A stretch of DNA of 44,727 bases from an uncultured Pseudomonadota bacterium (GCA_903868595.1 CAIPVV010000023.1:1-44727), one strand, 5' to 3'. Shown: positions 9,443 through 20,915, counted from the first letter of the stretch. Numbers and translations are program-made. Notes: generated by a model from the letters alone, not told the origin.

Positions 9443-10006
9443 TCAAGTCGCGCGACGTGTGGCGGGCCGCTTCGCCGGACGCTGGGCCGGGCGGGCCGCA
9501 GGGGCCTTGGATTTGCTGGCCGCTGCCTTGACCGGGCGCTCGGGGCGACCCATCTGCCGGGCTTCCCGGCGGTTCTCCCGCTCCAGGCCCTCGACACAGC
9601 GCTCCAGGAAGCCGCGCAATTCGCCCACTTCCCCAGCTGACAGCAGCGAGAGCATTTGCGTCATGACGGGGGCGCCAGCGCCGCGTCCCGACGCCAGGCG
9701 CTGCTGGCCAAGGGGCTGTATATACCAACGGTCGGCCCGGCGATTATTGGGATCCGGCCGCCGCTCGATGCTGCCCTCGCTCTCCAGGCGCTTGAGCAGC
9801 TCGGTCATCGTCTGGGCGGTCACGAGGAGGCGGCGCGCGAGCTGGGCGCCCGCGACGCCAGGCTCTTCGTTGATCTGATCGAGCGTGACGAGGTGGGCGA
9901 AGGACATGGCAGCGTTACGCCGCAGGCGCAGTTCCAGCAGGTGACGGAAGACATGCATCAACCGCTTCAGCAAATAGCCGATTTCTTCTTCCGGGGCGCG
10001 CTGCAT
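9443..10006 (-). CDS. MarR family transcriptional regulator of the adjacent efflux pump
   Basis: A dimeric winged-helix repressor of 187 residues. The MarR core runs from about residue 8 to 140. Its recognition-helix region is AGAQLARRLLVTAQTMTELLKRLESEG and its wing is IERRPDPNNRRADRW, with the Asp-x-Arg-Arg signature. The last 30 residues are a lysine-, alanine- and proline-rich basic tail absent from most MarR proteins. ATG 10006 was chosen over TTG 10009. The gene is divergent from the RND adaptor and separated from it by 95 bases holding two palindromes, so it probably represses both the pump and itself. The inducing ligand is unknown. Confidence 0.9.
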   Translation of the reverse strand: MQRAPEEEIGYLLKRLMHVFRHLLELRLRRNAAMSFAHLVTLDQINEEPGVAGAQLARRLLVTAQTMTELLKRLESEGSIERRPDPNNRRADRWYIQPLGQQRLASGRGAGAPVMTQMLSLLSAGEVGELRGFLERCVEGLERENRREARQMGRPERPVKAAASKSKAPAARPAQRPAKRPATRRAT

Positions 10007-10038
10007 CAAGCTAAACCAGACAGGACTCGTGCTTGCAG

Positions 10039-10058
10039 ATTATCAGTCTCCTGATAAT
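10039..10058. promoter_or_regulatory. Probable MarR operator 1
   Basis: Perfect 8-bp inverted repeat ATTATCAG-TCTC-CTGATAAT. It lies inside the spacer and -10 region of a plausible plus-strand promoter (TTGCAG at 10033-10038, TAATAT at 10055-10060, 16-base spacer), so binding would block transcription of the efflux genes. Confidence 0.75.
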
Positions 10059-10076
10059 ATATCAGCTGCCTGATAT
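10059..10076. promoter_or_regulatory. Probable MarR operator 2
   Basis: Perfect 7-bp inverted repeat ATATCAG-CTGC-CTGATAT with the same half-site core as operator 1 (TATCAG-N4-CTGATA). The dyad centres are 19 bases apart, about two helical turns, suggesting that two dimers bind the same face of the DNA. The repeat ends 25 bases before the adaptor start. Confidence 0.75.
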
Positions 10077-10101
10077 TAACAACGTATACGGTCTCGCCCT
10101 C

Positions 10102-11223
10102 ATGCCCAGCTTCCTGTTAAGACCGACCATTTCCGGCAAAGTTCAGCGTGCGCTGGTTGTTGCGCTAGCCGCCTCCCTGGCCCTCGCCGGGTGCGGCCGC
10201 CGGGGCCCCCAGCCGGACGCGGCCAGTGCCGGCGTCGCTAGCAAGCCCAATTCCGCCATGACGGTGACGGCCACCCAGGTGCTGGAGGAACCGATCACGC
10301 GCTCGGTGGAGGCCACCGGCTCGGTCCAGCCCTGGCAGGAGGTCATCATCGGGCCGGAGGTCGGAGGCTACCGCGTCTCCGCCGTGCTGGTGGACGTGGG
10401 TTCGGTCGTTCATCGCGGCCAGGCCCTCGTGAAGCTTTCCGCGGAGATGCTCAACGCCGAGGTGAACTCACGGCGGGCGGCGTTGCGCAGTGCCGAGGCC
10501 CGGGCAGTCAATGCCGATGCCGCCCTACGCCGCGGTCAGGCCATTGCCACCTCCGGAGCCCTGTCGGCCGCCAACCTGGACCAGCTGGCGGCCGACCAGG
10601 TCGCAGCCCGCGCGGCAGTGGAGACCGCCAAGGCGGATCTGGCCACGTCGGAACTCCGGCTGAAATACACCGACGTGACCTCCCCAGACGACGGCGTGGT
10701 CACCTCGCGCCTGGTCAGCGTGGGCCAGGTCGCGCAGGCTGGCGGCGAAATGCTGCGCCTGCTTCGCCAGGGCCGCGTGGAGTGGCGCGCCGAAGTGCCG
10801 GAGTCGCTGCTGGGGCAGCTCAAGGCCGGTCAGGACGTCTCGCTCACCGGCTCCGATGGCAGCCGCATCGCCGGCAAGGTGCGCACCGTGGCGCCGACGA
10901 TTTCGGTCGCCAATCGCACCGCGCTGGTGTACGTGGACATCAACAGCGGCAACGCCCGCCCCGGCATGTTCGCCAGTGGCAGCATCGACATCGGCCAAGG
11001 TAACGCCGTGCAAGTGCCGGTCGCGAGCGTCGTCGTGCAGGACGGCTACAGTTACGTGTTCGTGGTCGGCGAAAACGATGTCGTCTCGCGCCGGCTCGTG
11101 GTACCCGGCGGGCTACACGGCGGGAAGATGGAGATCACCCAGGGGCTGAAGGCCGGCGAGCGCGTGGCGGTCAAGGGCGCCGGCTTCCTCAAGGACCGCG
11201 ACACTGTGAAGGTGGTCTCATGA
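10102..11223 (+). CDS. RND efflux periplasmic adaptor (HlyD/MexA family lipoprotein)
   Basis: Periplasmic adaptor subunit linking the inner-membrane permease to an outer-membrane channel. The 373-residue protein has a lipoprotein signal with lipobox LALAGC, then the usual order of adaptor domains. The first lipoyl half is in VEATGSVQPWQEVIIGPEV, with the second (LVSVGQVAQAGGEML) after an alpha-helical hairpin. A beta-barrel (GKVRTVAPTISVANRTALVYV) and a membrane-proximal domain at the C-terminus complete it. The stop overlaps the permease start by ATGA, indicating translational coupling. No outer-membrane factor gene is nearby, so the pump probably borrows a TolC-like channel. Likely repressed by the divergent MarR protein. 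Confidence 0.93.
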   Translation: MPSFLLRPTISGKVQRALVVALAASLALAGCGRRGPQPDAASAGVASKPNSAMTVTATQVLEEPITRSVEATGSVQPWQEVIIGPEVGGYRVSAVLVDVGSVVHRGQALVKLSAEMLNAEVNSRRAALRSAEARAVNADAALRRGQAIATSGALSAANLDQLAADQVAARAAVETAKADLATSELRLKYTDVTSPDDGVVTSRLVSVGQVAQAGGEMLRLLRQGRVEWRAEVPESLLGQLKAGQDVSLTGSDGSRIAGKVRTVAPTISVANRTALVYVDINSGNARPGMFASGSIDIGQGNAVQVPVASVVVQDGYSYVFVVGENDVVSRRLVVPGGLHGGKMEITQGLKAGERVAVKGAGFLKDRDTVKVVS

Positions 11224-14200
11224 ATTTCGTCACCTGGTCAATTCGCAACCCGGTTCCGGTTGTAATGATGTTCCTTGCCCTCGTGCTCGGGGGCGTACTG
11301 AGCTTCCCCAGGCTTGGCGTACAGGACCAGCCGGACATCGCCTTCCCATTCGTGTTCGTCCAGGTGGCGTATGCCGGCGTCCCCCCCGCGCAGATGGAGA
11401 CTGAGGTCACGCGCAAGATCGAGGACGCAGTCGCCTCCATTGTCGGCATCCAGCACATCACCTCCACGGTCAGCAAGGGCAACTCGACCACCAACATCGA
11501 ATTCAAGTTCGGTACCGACCTCTCCCAGGCGATGAACGATGTGCGCGACGCGGTGGTGCGCATTCGCCCGAACCTGCCACAGGATGCGACCGAACCGTAC
11601 ATCGCGCGGGCCACCACGGCCGCCAACCCCGTGCTCACCTTCGCCGTGGCCTCCGACAACCTCTCCGACACGGAGCTGTCGTGGTTCGTCGACCTGAACG
11701 TGATTCGCGCCATCAGCGGCGTGGACGGCGTTGGCCAGGTGACCCGCGTGGGCGGCGTGGCACGCGAAGTGCGCGTCAACCTCGACCCCAACCGCATGAG
11801 CGCACTCGGCGTGACGGCCGCTGACGTCTCCTCCCAGCTGACTCGCACGCAGGTCGAACTGCCTGGCGGGGAGACGCGCATCGGCACGCAAGCCCAGACG
11901 GTTCGCACGCTGGGCACCATCGACTCCATCCAGCAGCTGGCCGCCCTGCCGATTTCACTCAGCGGCGGTCGCTCCGTGCGGCTCGATGCTATTGCCAACG
12001 TGCGCGACCAGGCCTCCGACGTCGTCCAGATGGCGCTGCTGGACGGCAAGCCAGTCATCGGCTTCCAGGTCATGCGGGCCTGGGGCGAAGGCGCGGTCAA
12101 GGTGGCCGACGGCGCGCGCGCGGCCGTCAAGCAACTGCAGGAGCGCTACCCGAACATCCAGATCACCGAGATCAACTCGGTTGCCGACGGACGCATCCGC
12201 GAAAGCTTCCACAGCTCCATGACGATGCTCGTGGAAGGCTCGCTGCTGGCGATCCTCGTGGTGTGGTTCTTCCTGCGCGATATTCGCGCGACGATCATCT
12301 CCGCAACGGCCCTGCCGCTGGCCGTCATCCCGACCTTCTGGGCGCTGCACATCTTCGGCTTCTCGATGAATACGCTGACGATGCTGGCGCTCACGCTGGT
12401 GGTCGGCATGCTCGTGGACGACGCCATCGTGGAGGTCGAGAACATCGTACGACACCTGCGCATGGGGAAGACACCGCTACAGGCTGCTTCCGATGCGGCC
12501 ATCGAGATCGGCCTGGCCGTCGTTGCGACCTCGCTGACGCTGTGTGCGGTGTTCATCCCGGTCGCCTTCATGGAAGGCATTCCCGGCGAGTTCTTCAAGC
12601 CCTTCGGCTTCACGGCAACGGTCGCCGTGCTGTTCTCGCTACTGGTGGCCCGCACCCTTACTCCGATGATGGCGTCCAGGTTCATGACTGCGGGCCACGA
12701 ACACGAGCAGTCGGGCCCGGCGAAGGACTGGTACCTGCGCAACGTGCAGTGGGCGCTGTCTCACCGCAAGACCACGATCATTGCCTCCACCAGCATCATG
12801 CTCGGTGCCTTCGCACTGGCTGGGACACTCTCCACGAGCTTCTCGCCGACTGAGGACTTGGGATACATCAGCTTGAATGCCGCCCTGCCGCCGGGCGCCC
12901 GGGTCGAGGACACCGCCGCGACGGCCGAGCAGATGCGGGGGATCATCGCCCGGCACAAGGAAGTGAAGCACGTCTATACGGTCGTTAACGGGCAGCGCGC
13001 GTCCGTGTCGGTCATGATGGTCGACATCAAAGACCGCAAGATTTCCCAGCAGGAACTGCAGAAGCAACTGCTTACCGAACTGCAGGCCGTGCCGGGGACA
13101 CGCGTCACGGTGGGCGGATTCGGCACCCCGGGCAGCGGACCCTTGCAGATCGAGTTGACGGGCGACGACTCCGCCCTGCTCGCCTCGGCAGCGGCTGCGG
13201 TTGAAGAACAACTGCGCAACTCCCCCGGCATCAGCAACGTGGACACCAGCACCAGCCTACTGGCACCGGAACTGGTCGTTCGGCCACGGCCGGAACGCGC
13301 TGCCGAGCTTGGGGTGACCACGTCGGCACTGAGCCTGGTCACGCGCATTGCAACCAGCGGCGACATCACGCTTAACCTCCCGAAGATGAATCTGCCGGAC
13401 CGGCAGATCCCCATCCTCGTGCGGCTGGATGACTCGGCCCGCGCCGACATCGACCAGATACGCCTCCTCTCCGTGCCCTCGGCCGGCGGCCCCGTGCCGC
13501 TCATGAACGTCGCCGACGTTTATCTGGGCGCCGGCCCCTCGCAGATCACCCGCCGTGATCGCAACCGCAACATCACCATCTCGGCCGAGCGCGGCACTAT
13601 CCCGCTGGGCGACGCAATCAAGCTGGTGAACAACCTGCCCGCGATGCAGCACCTGCCCAACGGCGTGCACTCGGTGGAGTCGGGCGAGGCGGAGATCCTG
13701 AAGAACATTGTCAGCGGCTTTCTGCTGGCCATGCTGATCGGTGTCATGTGCATCTACGCGCTACTCGTGCTGCTGTTCCATGACGTGGTGCAGCCGGTCA
13801 CGATCCTCTCCGCGATGCCTCCCTCAGCCGGTGGCGCGATCGTCTCGTTGTACCTGTTCCACATGGACCTATCGCTGCCGGCCCTGATCGGCCTGCTGAC
13901 GCTGATGGGCATCGTGACCAAGAACTCCATCCTGCTGGTGGAGTACATCGTCATGGCGCGTCGCGAGCATGGACTTACACGCGCCGAGGCCATCATGGAT
14001 GCCTGCTCCAAGCGCGCACGTCCCATCATCATGACCACCATCGCGATGGTTGCCGGAATGCTGCCGATCACGATCGGCCTGCACGGCAACTCCTCGTTCA
14101 GCAAGCCGATGGGCGCGGCGGTGATGGGCGGTCTGATCGCCTCCACGGCGCTGTCGCTGTTCGTGGTGCCGGTGATCTACACGCTGTTCGATGACCTGGA

Positions 14201-14297
14201 GCACCGGGTGAAGCGGCTCTTCGGCATCAAGCCGAAGGCCGCTGCCCTCACGGCGACCAGTACAGCTGTGGGCGCGACGTCGAGCGACGCAGCGTAA
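11220..14297 (+). CDS. RND efflux permease
   Basis: Proton-driven inner-membrane drug exporter of the AcrB/MdtB/MexB superfamily, 1025 residues. It has the two-fold architecture of the family: TM1 at the N-terminus (IRNPVPVVMMFLALVLGGVL), a large periplasmic domain, TM2-6, a second periplasmic domain and TM8-12 (GLLTLMGIVTKNSILLVEY). TM4 contains the proton-relay pair Asp-Asp in GMLVDDAIVEVENIVRH. The gene is coupled to the adaptor by a 4-base overlap. Its last 50 bases overlap the 3' end of the convergent pgl gene. Together with the upstream genes it forms a MarR-controlled efflux module; the exported compounds are not predictable from sequence. Confidence 0.95.
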   Translation: MNFVTWSIRNPVPVVMMFLALVLGGVLSFPRLGVQDQPDIAFPFVFVQVAYAGVPPAQMETEVTRKIEDAVASIVGIQHITSTVSKGNSTTNIEFKFGTDLSQAMNDVRDAVVRIRPNLPQDATEPYIARATTAANPVLTFAVASDNLSDTELSWFVDLNVIRAISGVDGVGQVTRVGGVAREVRVNLDPNRMSALGVTAADVSSQLTRTQVELPGGETRIGTQAQTVRTLGTIDSIQQLAALPISLSGGRSVRLDAIANVRDQASDVVQMALLDGKPVIGFQVMRAWGEGAVKVADGARAAVKQLQERYPNIQITEINSVADGRIRESFHSSMTMLVEGSLLAILVVWFFLRDIRATIISATALPLAVIPTFWALHIFGFSMNTLTMLALTLVVGMLVDDAIVEVENIVRHLRMGKTPLQAASDAAIEIGLAVVATSLTLCAVFIPVAFMEGIPGEFFKPFGFTATVAVLFSLLVARTLTPMMASRFMTAGHEHEQSGPAKDWYLRNVQWALSHRKTTIIASTSIMLGAFALAGTLSTSFSPTEDLGYISLNAALPPGARVEDTAATAEQMRGIIARHKEVKHVYTVVNGQRASVSVMMVDIKDRKISQQELQKQLLTELQAVPGTRVTVGGFGTPGSGPLQIELTGDDSALLASAAAAVEEQLRNSPGISNVDTSTSLLAPELVVRPRPERAAELGVTTSALSLVTRIATSGDITLNLPKMNLPDRQIPILVRLDDSARADIDQIRLLSVPSAGGPVPLMNVADVYLGAGPSQITRRDRNRNITISAERGTIPLGDAIKLVNNLPAMQHLPNGVHSVESGEAEILKNIVSGFLLAMLIGVMCIYALLVLLFHDVVQPVTILSAMPPSAGGAIVSLYLFHMDLSLPALIGLLTLMGIVTKNSILLVEYIVMARREHGLTRAEAIMDACSKRARPIIMTTIAMVAGMLPITIGLHGNSSFSKPMGAAVMGGLIASTALSLFVVPVIYTLFDDLEHRVKRLFGIKPKAAALTATSTAVGATSSDAA

Positions 14298-14927
14298 GCC
14301 CCATGGGCAGGTCGCCTGCGACCTGCCAGAGCAGCCACTTCGCCTCGCCGGTGAAGTGCACGTACAGGTGGCGTACGTTCAGCAGCGCGGCCAGGTTCAG
14401 GGACAAGCGCTCCCTCGGCTCCACCGGCGCCGTCATGGCTACGCAGCCGGGCTGCGCCTGCGCATCCATCGCCGCCGCCAGGCCCGGGGAGCCCGGGAAG
14501 AGCGAGGCGGTATGGCCGTCATCGCCCATTCCCAATATCACCACGTCAAACGGGCACAACGGGGCAATGGGCGCCCATGCCGCCACCGCGCCCGCCTGCG
14601 CGCTCGCGGCTGAATTCTTCAGCGGCAGGAACGTGGCGCAGGCCGCGGCATCGCGCAGCAGCTCACGACGCACCATATTCTCGTTGCTGGCCGGATTCCC
14701 CGCATCGACCCAGCGTTCATCGGCCAGCGTGATGCTCACCCTCTCCCAGGCCAGCGGAACCTGTCGCAGGTGCCGGAACAGCAAGGCGGGCGTACTGCCG
14801 CCGGAGACCACCAGGCTGGCCCGGCCACGCGCCAGCAGCGCCGCCTGCAACTGCTTGGCGAGCGCCTGCGACAGCGCACCCGCAAGCTCCGCCGCATCAG
14901 GGTAGCGGTGAACGTCGACGGCGGGTG

Positions 14928-14931
<4 letters not shown>
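14248..14931 (-). CDS. pgl: 6-phosphogluconolactonase
   Basis: Hydrolyses 6-phosphogluconolactone to 6-phosphogluconate in the cytoplasm. The 227-residue protein has the SugarP_isomerase-fold motifs VVSGGSTPALLFRHL near the N-terminus, ITLADERWVDAGNPASNENM, the family's GMGDDGHTASLFPGS and a C-terminal RLSLNLAALLN stretch. It starts with GTG at 14931, overlapping the zwf stop as GTGA, so it is translated after zwf. Its 3' end overlaps the RND permease by 50 bases on the opposite strand. Confidence 0.95.
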
Positions 14932-16379
<1,448 letters not shown>

Positions 16380-16517
16380 TCAAGGCCCTCCAGTTTCCAG
16401 GGCGCACCCGATGATCCTGGCGCAGATTGATGCCAAGCTGCCTGCAAGCTGCACGCCAAGGCTCGCGCGGCACGGCATTTGCTTACTCCTTGCCAGACCT
16501 ACCCATAGCATATTCGT

Positions 16518-18347
16518 ATGAAACCGATTGCAAACGCGCTGAACGCGCAGCTCCAGGCCGTTACCGAGCGTATCGCCCAGCGCTCTGCCGGACCGCGCGC
16601 AGACTATCTTGCGCGCATGGAGGCAGCCCGCGTGGAGGGCACAGCGCGCGCCCGGCTCGGTTGCACGAACCTTGCGCACGGTTTCGCCGCCTCCGCTGCC
16701 GACAAGGAAGCACTCAAGCGCAAGCCTTGGCCGAACCTGGCTATCGTCTCCGCCTACAACGACATGCTCTCTGCGCACCAACCCTACGAGCGGTACCCGG
16801 CGCTGATCAAGGCTGCGGCACGCGAGGCCGGCGCGGTGGCGCAATTCGCGGGCGGCGTGCCGGCGATGTGCGATGGCATCACGCAGGGCACGACCGGCAT
16901 GGAGCTGTCGCTCTTCAGCCGCGACGTGATCGCGATGTCCACGGGCGTCGCGCTCTCCCACGCGATGTTCGACGCGGGACTACTGCTGGGCATCTGCGAC
17001 AAGATCGTACCGGGTCTGTTCATCGGCGCCCTCTCCTTCGGTCACCTGCCGATGATCTTCGTGCCGGGCGGACCGATGACCTCCGGGCTGTCCAATCCCG
17101 AGAAGTCCCGCATCAGAAACCTCTACGCCGAGGGCAAGGCGAGCCGGGAGGAACTGCTGGAGGCCGAGTCAGGCAGCTATCACGATGCCGGTACTTGCAC
17201 GTTCTACGGGACGGCCAACACCAACCAGATGCTGATGGAGGTGATGGGACTGCACCTGCCCGGGGCGGCCTTCGTCAACCCCGGAACGCCGCTGCGCGAG
17301 GCGCTGACCCGCGCCGCGGCAACTCGCGCCGCCGCCATCACCGGACTGGGCCCACAGTACCTGCCGATCTCCCAGCTGGTCGATGAGCGCACGATCGTCA
17401 ATGGCATCGTGGGACTGCTGGCCACGGGCGGCTCCACGAACCTGACGATCCACCTGGTTGCGATGGCACACGCGGCCGGCATCCTGATCAACTGGGATGA
17501 CTTCAGCGCCCTCTCCGCCGTCGTACCGCTGCTCGCGCGCATCTATCCCAACGGCAAGGCCGACGTGAACCATTTTCAGGCCGCCGGCGGCATGGCGTTT
17601 CTCACGCGCGAGCTGCTTTGCGCAGGTCTCCTGCACCCGGACATCCCCACCGTCATGGGCACAGGGCTCGCGGCGTACACGCAGGAGCCCTGGCTCTCCC
17701 CGACGGGCCTTGCCTGGCGCGACGCGCCCGCTGTCAGCGGCAACCCCGATGTCCTGCGGCCGGCCAGCGACCCGTTCAGCGCGCACGGCGGGCTGCAGCT
17801 GCTCCAGGGCAACATCGGCCGCGCGGTCATCAAGACGTCGGCCGTGCAGCCGGAGCACCAGGTCGTGGAGGCCCCGGCGCTGGTGTTCAACGACCAGCAG
17901 CAGGTACTGGCGGCCTTCAAGGCCGACCAGCTCTCCCGGGACGTGGTGGTGGTCGTGCGCAGCCAAGGCCCGCGCGCCAATGGCATGCCCGAGCTGCACA
18001 AGCTGACGCCCGCGCTCAGCGTGCTGCAGAGCCGCGGGTTCCGCGTCGCCCTCGTTACCGACGGCCGGATGTCAGGTGCGTCGGGCACCGTGCCCGCGGC
18101 CATCCACGTGAGCCCGGAGGCACTGTCTGGCGGACCCATCGCCAGGCTTCGCGATGGCGACATCGTGCGCCTGGACGCAGAGGCCGGCGTATTGGAAGCG
18201 CTGGTGCCTCCCGAAGTCTGGAACGCGCGCACGCTTGAGGCGGCGCAGACCAGCGGCTACCAATACGGCAGTGGCCGTGATCTCTTCGGGCTCTTTCGCG
18301 CCAATGCCACCGATGCCGAGTCCGGTGCCCGGAGTTGCCAGCCATGA
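16518..18347 (+). CDS. edd: Phosphogluconate dehydratase (Entner-Doudoroff)
   Basis: Dehydrates 6-phosphogluconate to 2-keto-3-deoxy-6-phosphogluconate. The 609-residue protein belongs to the IlvD/Edd family of iron-sulfur dehydratases. Cluster-ligand cysteines are visible in [11 protein letters not shown] and [15 protein letters not shown]. The phosphosugar-type ending [19 protein letters not shown], with the conserved Gly-Arg-Met-Ser-Gly, lies in the C-terminal domain. Length and motifs favour Edd over dihydroxyacid dehydratase, and the neighbours settle it. Its stop overlaps the eda start (ATGA). It is transcribed away from zwf-pgl. Confidence 0.97.
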   Translation: MKPIANALNAQLQAVTERIAQRSAGPRADYLARMEAARVEGTARARLGCTNLAHGFAASAADKEALKRKPWPNLAIVSAYNDMLSAHQPYERYPALIKAAAREAGAVAQFAGGVPAMCDGITQGTTGMELSLFSRDVIAMSTGVALSHAMFDAGLLLGICDKIVPGLFIGALSFGHLPMIFVPGGPMTSGLSNPEKSRIRNLYAEGKASREELLEAESGSYHDAGTCTFYGTANTNQMLMEVMGLHLPGAAFVNPGTPLREALTRAAATRAAAITGLGPQYLPISQLVDERTIVNGIVGLLATGGSTNLTIHLVAMAHAAGILINWDDFSALSAVVPLLARIYPNGKADVNHFQAAGGMAFLTRELLCAGLLHPDIPTVMGTGLAAYTQEPWLSPTGLAWRDAPAVSGNPDVLRPASDPFSAHGGLQLLQGNIGRAVIKTSAVQPEHQVVEAPALVFNDQQQVLAAFKADQLSRDVVVVVRSQGPRANGMPELHKLTPALSVLQSRGFRVALVTDGRMSGASGTVPAAIHVSPEALSGGPIARLRDGDIVRLDAEAGVLEALVPPEVWNARTLEAAQTSGYQYGSGRDLFGLFRANATDAESGARSCQP

Positions 18348-18970
18348 ACATTCGAAGGATCCTGGGCCTTGGCCCCGTCATCCCGGTCATCACCCTCCGC
18401 GATATCTCCCAGGCCGTGCCACTGGCGGAGGCCCTGGTACACGGTGGACTGATGGTGCTGGAAGTGACCCTGCGCACGAGCGTGGCGCTCGAGGCGATCA
18501 CGGCGATGCGTCGCGCGGTGCCGCAGGCCGTGGTGGGCGTGGGCACGCTGGCCAGCGCCGCGCAGTTCGCCCAGGCCAACGACGCCGGCGCGCAATTCGG
18601 CGTAAGTCCCGGACTGACGACGGAACTGGCCGCTGCGGCACGCAGTGTGGACTGGCCGCTGCTACCAGGCGTCATGACGCCCTCGGAGCTGATTGCCGCC
18701 CGCGCCCATGGCTACACGGCCTGCAAGCTGTTTCCAGCGCAGCAGGCCGGTGGTATCGGCATGCTCAAGGCACTGGGCGCGGTATTCCCCGAGGTGCTGT
18801 TCTGCCCGACCGGCGGGATCAGCCGGCAAACCGCCGCGGACTACCTGGCCCTGCCGAACGTGGCCTGCGTCGGTGGTTCCTGGGTCGTGCCGGAGGATGC
18901 CCTGGCAAGCGGCGACTGGGCCCGCGTGGCGTCGCTCGCGGCAGACGCGGCGACGCTAGCCAGGGCCTAG
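18344..18970 (+). CDS. eda: KDPG/KHG aldolase
   Basis: Cleaves 2-keto-3-deoxy-6-phosphogluconate into pyruvate and glyceraldehyde-3-phosphate. The 208-residue TIM-barrel protein has the general-base glutamate in LEVTLRT, the phosphate-binding glycines and the Schiff-base lysine in [21 protein letters not shown] lies near the C-terminus. ATG 18344 was chosen because it overlaps the edd stop by 4 bases; a TTG three codons upstream is possible. The last 15 bases overlap the convergent carbonic anhydrase gene. Confidence 0.96.
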   Translation: MNIRRILGLGPVIPVITLRDISQAVPLAEALVHGGLMVLEVTLRTSVALEAITAMRRAVPQAVVGVGTLASAAQFAQANDAGAQFGVSPGLTTELAAAARSVDWPLLPGVMTPSELIAARAHGYTACKLFPAQQAGGIGMLKALGAVFPEVLFCPTGGISRQTAADYLALPNVACVGGSWVVPEDALASGDWARVASLAADAATLARA

Positions 18971-19630
18971 CTGGGGCAGCACGGGTTCTTTCGGCGGCAG
19001 CGCCGCCACGGCTTGGCGGAACACGGCCGCCACATCGTCCTCGCCCGTGGCGCAGAAATTCAGGTCACGCACCAGCCCATCCGACACCGCGTAGACCCAT
19101 CCGTGCACGGCCAGGTGCTGACCGCGCTTCCAAGCGTCCTGGACAACCGTGGTGCGACAGACGTTCAGCGCCTGCTCCAGCACGTTGAGCTCGCAGAGCC
19201 GATCCTGCGCATGCGGACCGGCCGCGGCCAGCATTTCGCGATGATCATCGCGAATGTCCTGCACATGACGCAGCCAGTTGTCGATCAGCCCGAAGCTACC
19301 GTCGCGCAATGCGGCGGCGATGCCGCCGCAGCCGTAGTGGCCGGTCACGATCACGTCCTCCACCTTGAGCACGTCGACCGCGAACTGCAGCACCGAGAGG
19401 CAATTCAGATCCGTATGGATGACAAGGTTGGCGACGTTTCGGTGGACGAACAGTTCGCCCGGCGCCAGGTCCACGATTTCGTTGGCAGGAACCCGGCTAT
19501 CGGCGCAGCCGATCCACAGGTAGCGCGGGCTCTGCTGGTTCACCAGGCGGGAGAAGAAATCCGGCTGCTGACGCACCATGGCGGCCGCCCAGGCGCGATT
19601 GCTATCCAGCAATTGGTCAAGTCGCTTCAT
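18956..19630 (-). CDS. Beta-class carbonic anhydrase
   Basis: Zinc enzyme that interconverts CO2 and bicarbonate, usually cytoplasmic; it supplies bicarbonate for carboxylases. The 224-residue sequence has the beta-class ligands Cys42, His98 and Cys101 (GCADSRVPANE; GHYGCGG). The Asp44-Arg46 dyad that opens the active site is also present. Length and motifs match E. coli Can. ATG 19630 was chosen over GTG 19636. It converges on eda with a 15-base overlap and is divergent from the amine oxidase gene, whose start lies 52 bases away. Confidence 0.95.
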   Translation of the reverse strand: MKRLDQLLDSNRAWAAAMVRQQPDFFSRLVNQQSPRYLWIGCADSRVPANEIVDLAPGELFVHRNVANLVIHTDLNCLSVLQFAVDVLKVEDVIVTGHYGCGGIAAALRDGSFGLIDNWLRHVQDIRDDHREMLAAAGPHAQDRLCELNVLEQALNVCRTTVVQDAWKRGQHLAVHGWVYAVSDGLVRDLNFCATGEDDVAAVFRQAVAALPPKEPVLPQLGPG

Positions 19631-19682
19631 GAGCACGCATCCTAGCAGGGTTGGCCTTACTATCCGTTACTGGGGATCCAAC

Positions 19683-20915
19683 ATGATCGACATCGCCATC
19701 ATCGGCGCCGGCGCAGCCGGCATCGCCGCAGCCCGTCAGCTTGCCGACAGCGGACTTGAAGTCCGGGTACTGGAGGCTCGTGGGCGCGTTGGCGGGCGGG
19801 GCTGCACCGACACCGCCACCCTGGGCGCGGCCGCCGATCTCGGCGCGGCGTGGCTGCATTTCGCCGACGAGAACCCGTGGACCGCGCTGGCCCGTGCCCA
19901 AGGATGCACGGTAATCGAGCGCGATCCCGGCTGGGGTGCGTCCAGCCGGGTCCGCGGCGCCACCCCAACGCCTGCGCAGTCGGCGGCGGCGGAGGCCGCC
20001 CTGGGTCGCAACTGGGAGCTGATCGGCGCCGCGGCACAGGCAGGTCGGGACGTGCCGGTCAGCACGCTGCTGCCAGAGGATGCCTTCCGCCCGCGGTTCG
20101 ACGCGATCATGACCTGGATCATGGGCGTGGAGAGCCGGGAAGTCTCCAGCGTGGACCTGGACCGCTACGCCGAGTCCCGGTGCGACTGGGCGGTCGCGGA
20201 AGGCCTGGGAAGCGTGCTGGAGGGGGCTGCGCGCGGACTGCCCGTGCGGCTGAATACCCCGGTGACGCAGGTCCATTGGGGCGGCTCTCGACTGCGCCTG
20301 AGCACTCCCGAGGGGGAGGTGGAGGCCCGGGGTGCCATCGTCACCGTGCCCACCAGCGTCATCCACGGCGGCGGGCTGCGTTTCGCGCCCCCGCTTCCGC
20401 AGAGCCACGCCAGCGCCCTGGCGGACCTGCCCCTGGGCAGCTGCAACAAGGTGTTCTTTCGATTCGACGAGGCACAGCTCCCGCCCGAGAGCTTCCACTG
20501 CCTGGCCGACGCGACCCGCTCGCGCACCATCCATTTCGGGATGCGCCCGGCCGGTCAGCCCCTGGTCATGGCCTACTTCGGCGGCGACCTGTCACGCGAC
20601 CTGGAGCGCGAGGACGCCCTGGCGGCCTATGCCCGGGAGGCGCTTGGCGACATCTACGGCGCCCAGTTCGCCGGCGGCATCTGCGGCACGCTGGCCACGG
20701 CCTGGAATGGCGACCCCTGGGCGCGCGGCTGCTATTCTTCGGCTCGCCCGGGCGCCGCCGATCAGCGACGCACCCTGTCCCAGCCGGTCACCCCGCGGCT
20801 GTTGTTCGCGGGGGAGGCCTGCGACGAGAATCACTACGGCACGATCTACGGCGCCTGGCGGTCGGGCGTCGCGGCGGCCGATTCATTGCTCCACACCTTG
20901 AGGACCACACCATGA
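19683..20915 (+). CDS. Flavin-containing amine oxidase family protein
   Basis: FAD-dependent oxidoreductase of 410 residues. The N-terminus has a dinucleotide-binding fold with G-x-G-x-x-G in DIAIIGAGAAGIAAARQL, followed by the amine-oxidase GG-motif LEARGRVGGRG. Near the C-terminus, RLLFAGEACDENHYGTIYGA is the second FAD-binding segment of this family (PF01593). The substrate amine is unknown, and no signal peptide is seen. ATG 19683 was chosen because the Rossmann strand begins there. The stop overlaps the start of the dehydrogenase-like gene by ATGA, so the two proteins may act together, for example amine to aldehyde and then reduction; that pathway is speculation. Confidence 0.88.
   Translation: MIDIAIIGAGAAGIAAARQLADSGLEVRVLEARGRVGGRGCTDTATLGAAADLGAAWLHFADENPWTALARAQGCTVIERDPGWGASSRVRGATPTPAQSAAAEAALGRNWELIGAAAQAGRDVPVSTLLPEDAFRPRFDAIMTWIMGVESREVSSVDLDRYAESRCDWAVAEGLGSVLEGAARGLPVRLNTPVTQVHWGGSRLRLSTPEGEVEARGAIVTVPTSVIHGGGLRFAPPLPQSHASALADLPLGSCNKVFFRFDEAQLPPESFHCLADATRSRTIHFGMRPAGQPLVMAYFGGDLSRDLEREDALAAYAREALGDIYGAQFAGGICGTLATAWNGDPWARGCYSSARPGAADQRRTLSQPVTPRLLFAGEACDENHYGTIYGAWRSGVAAADSLLHTLRTTP

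Noticed and set aside
16380..16517. HexR operator between zwf and edd
   Set aside because: Expected from the pathway, but no convincing palindrome of the HexR type could be read in these 138 bases.
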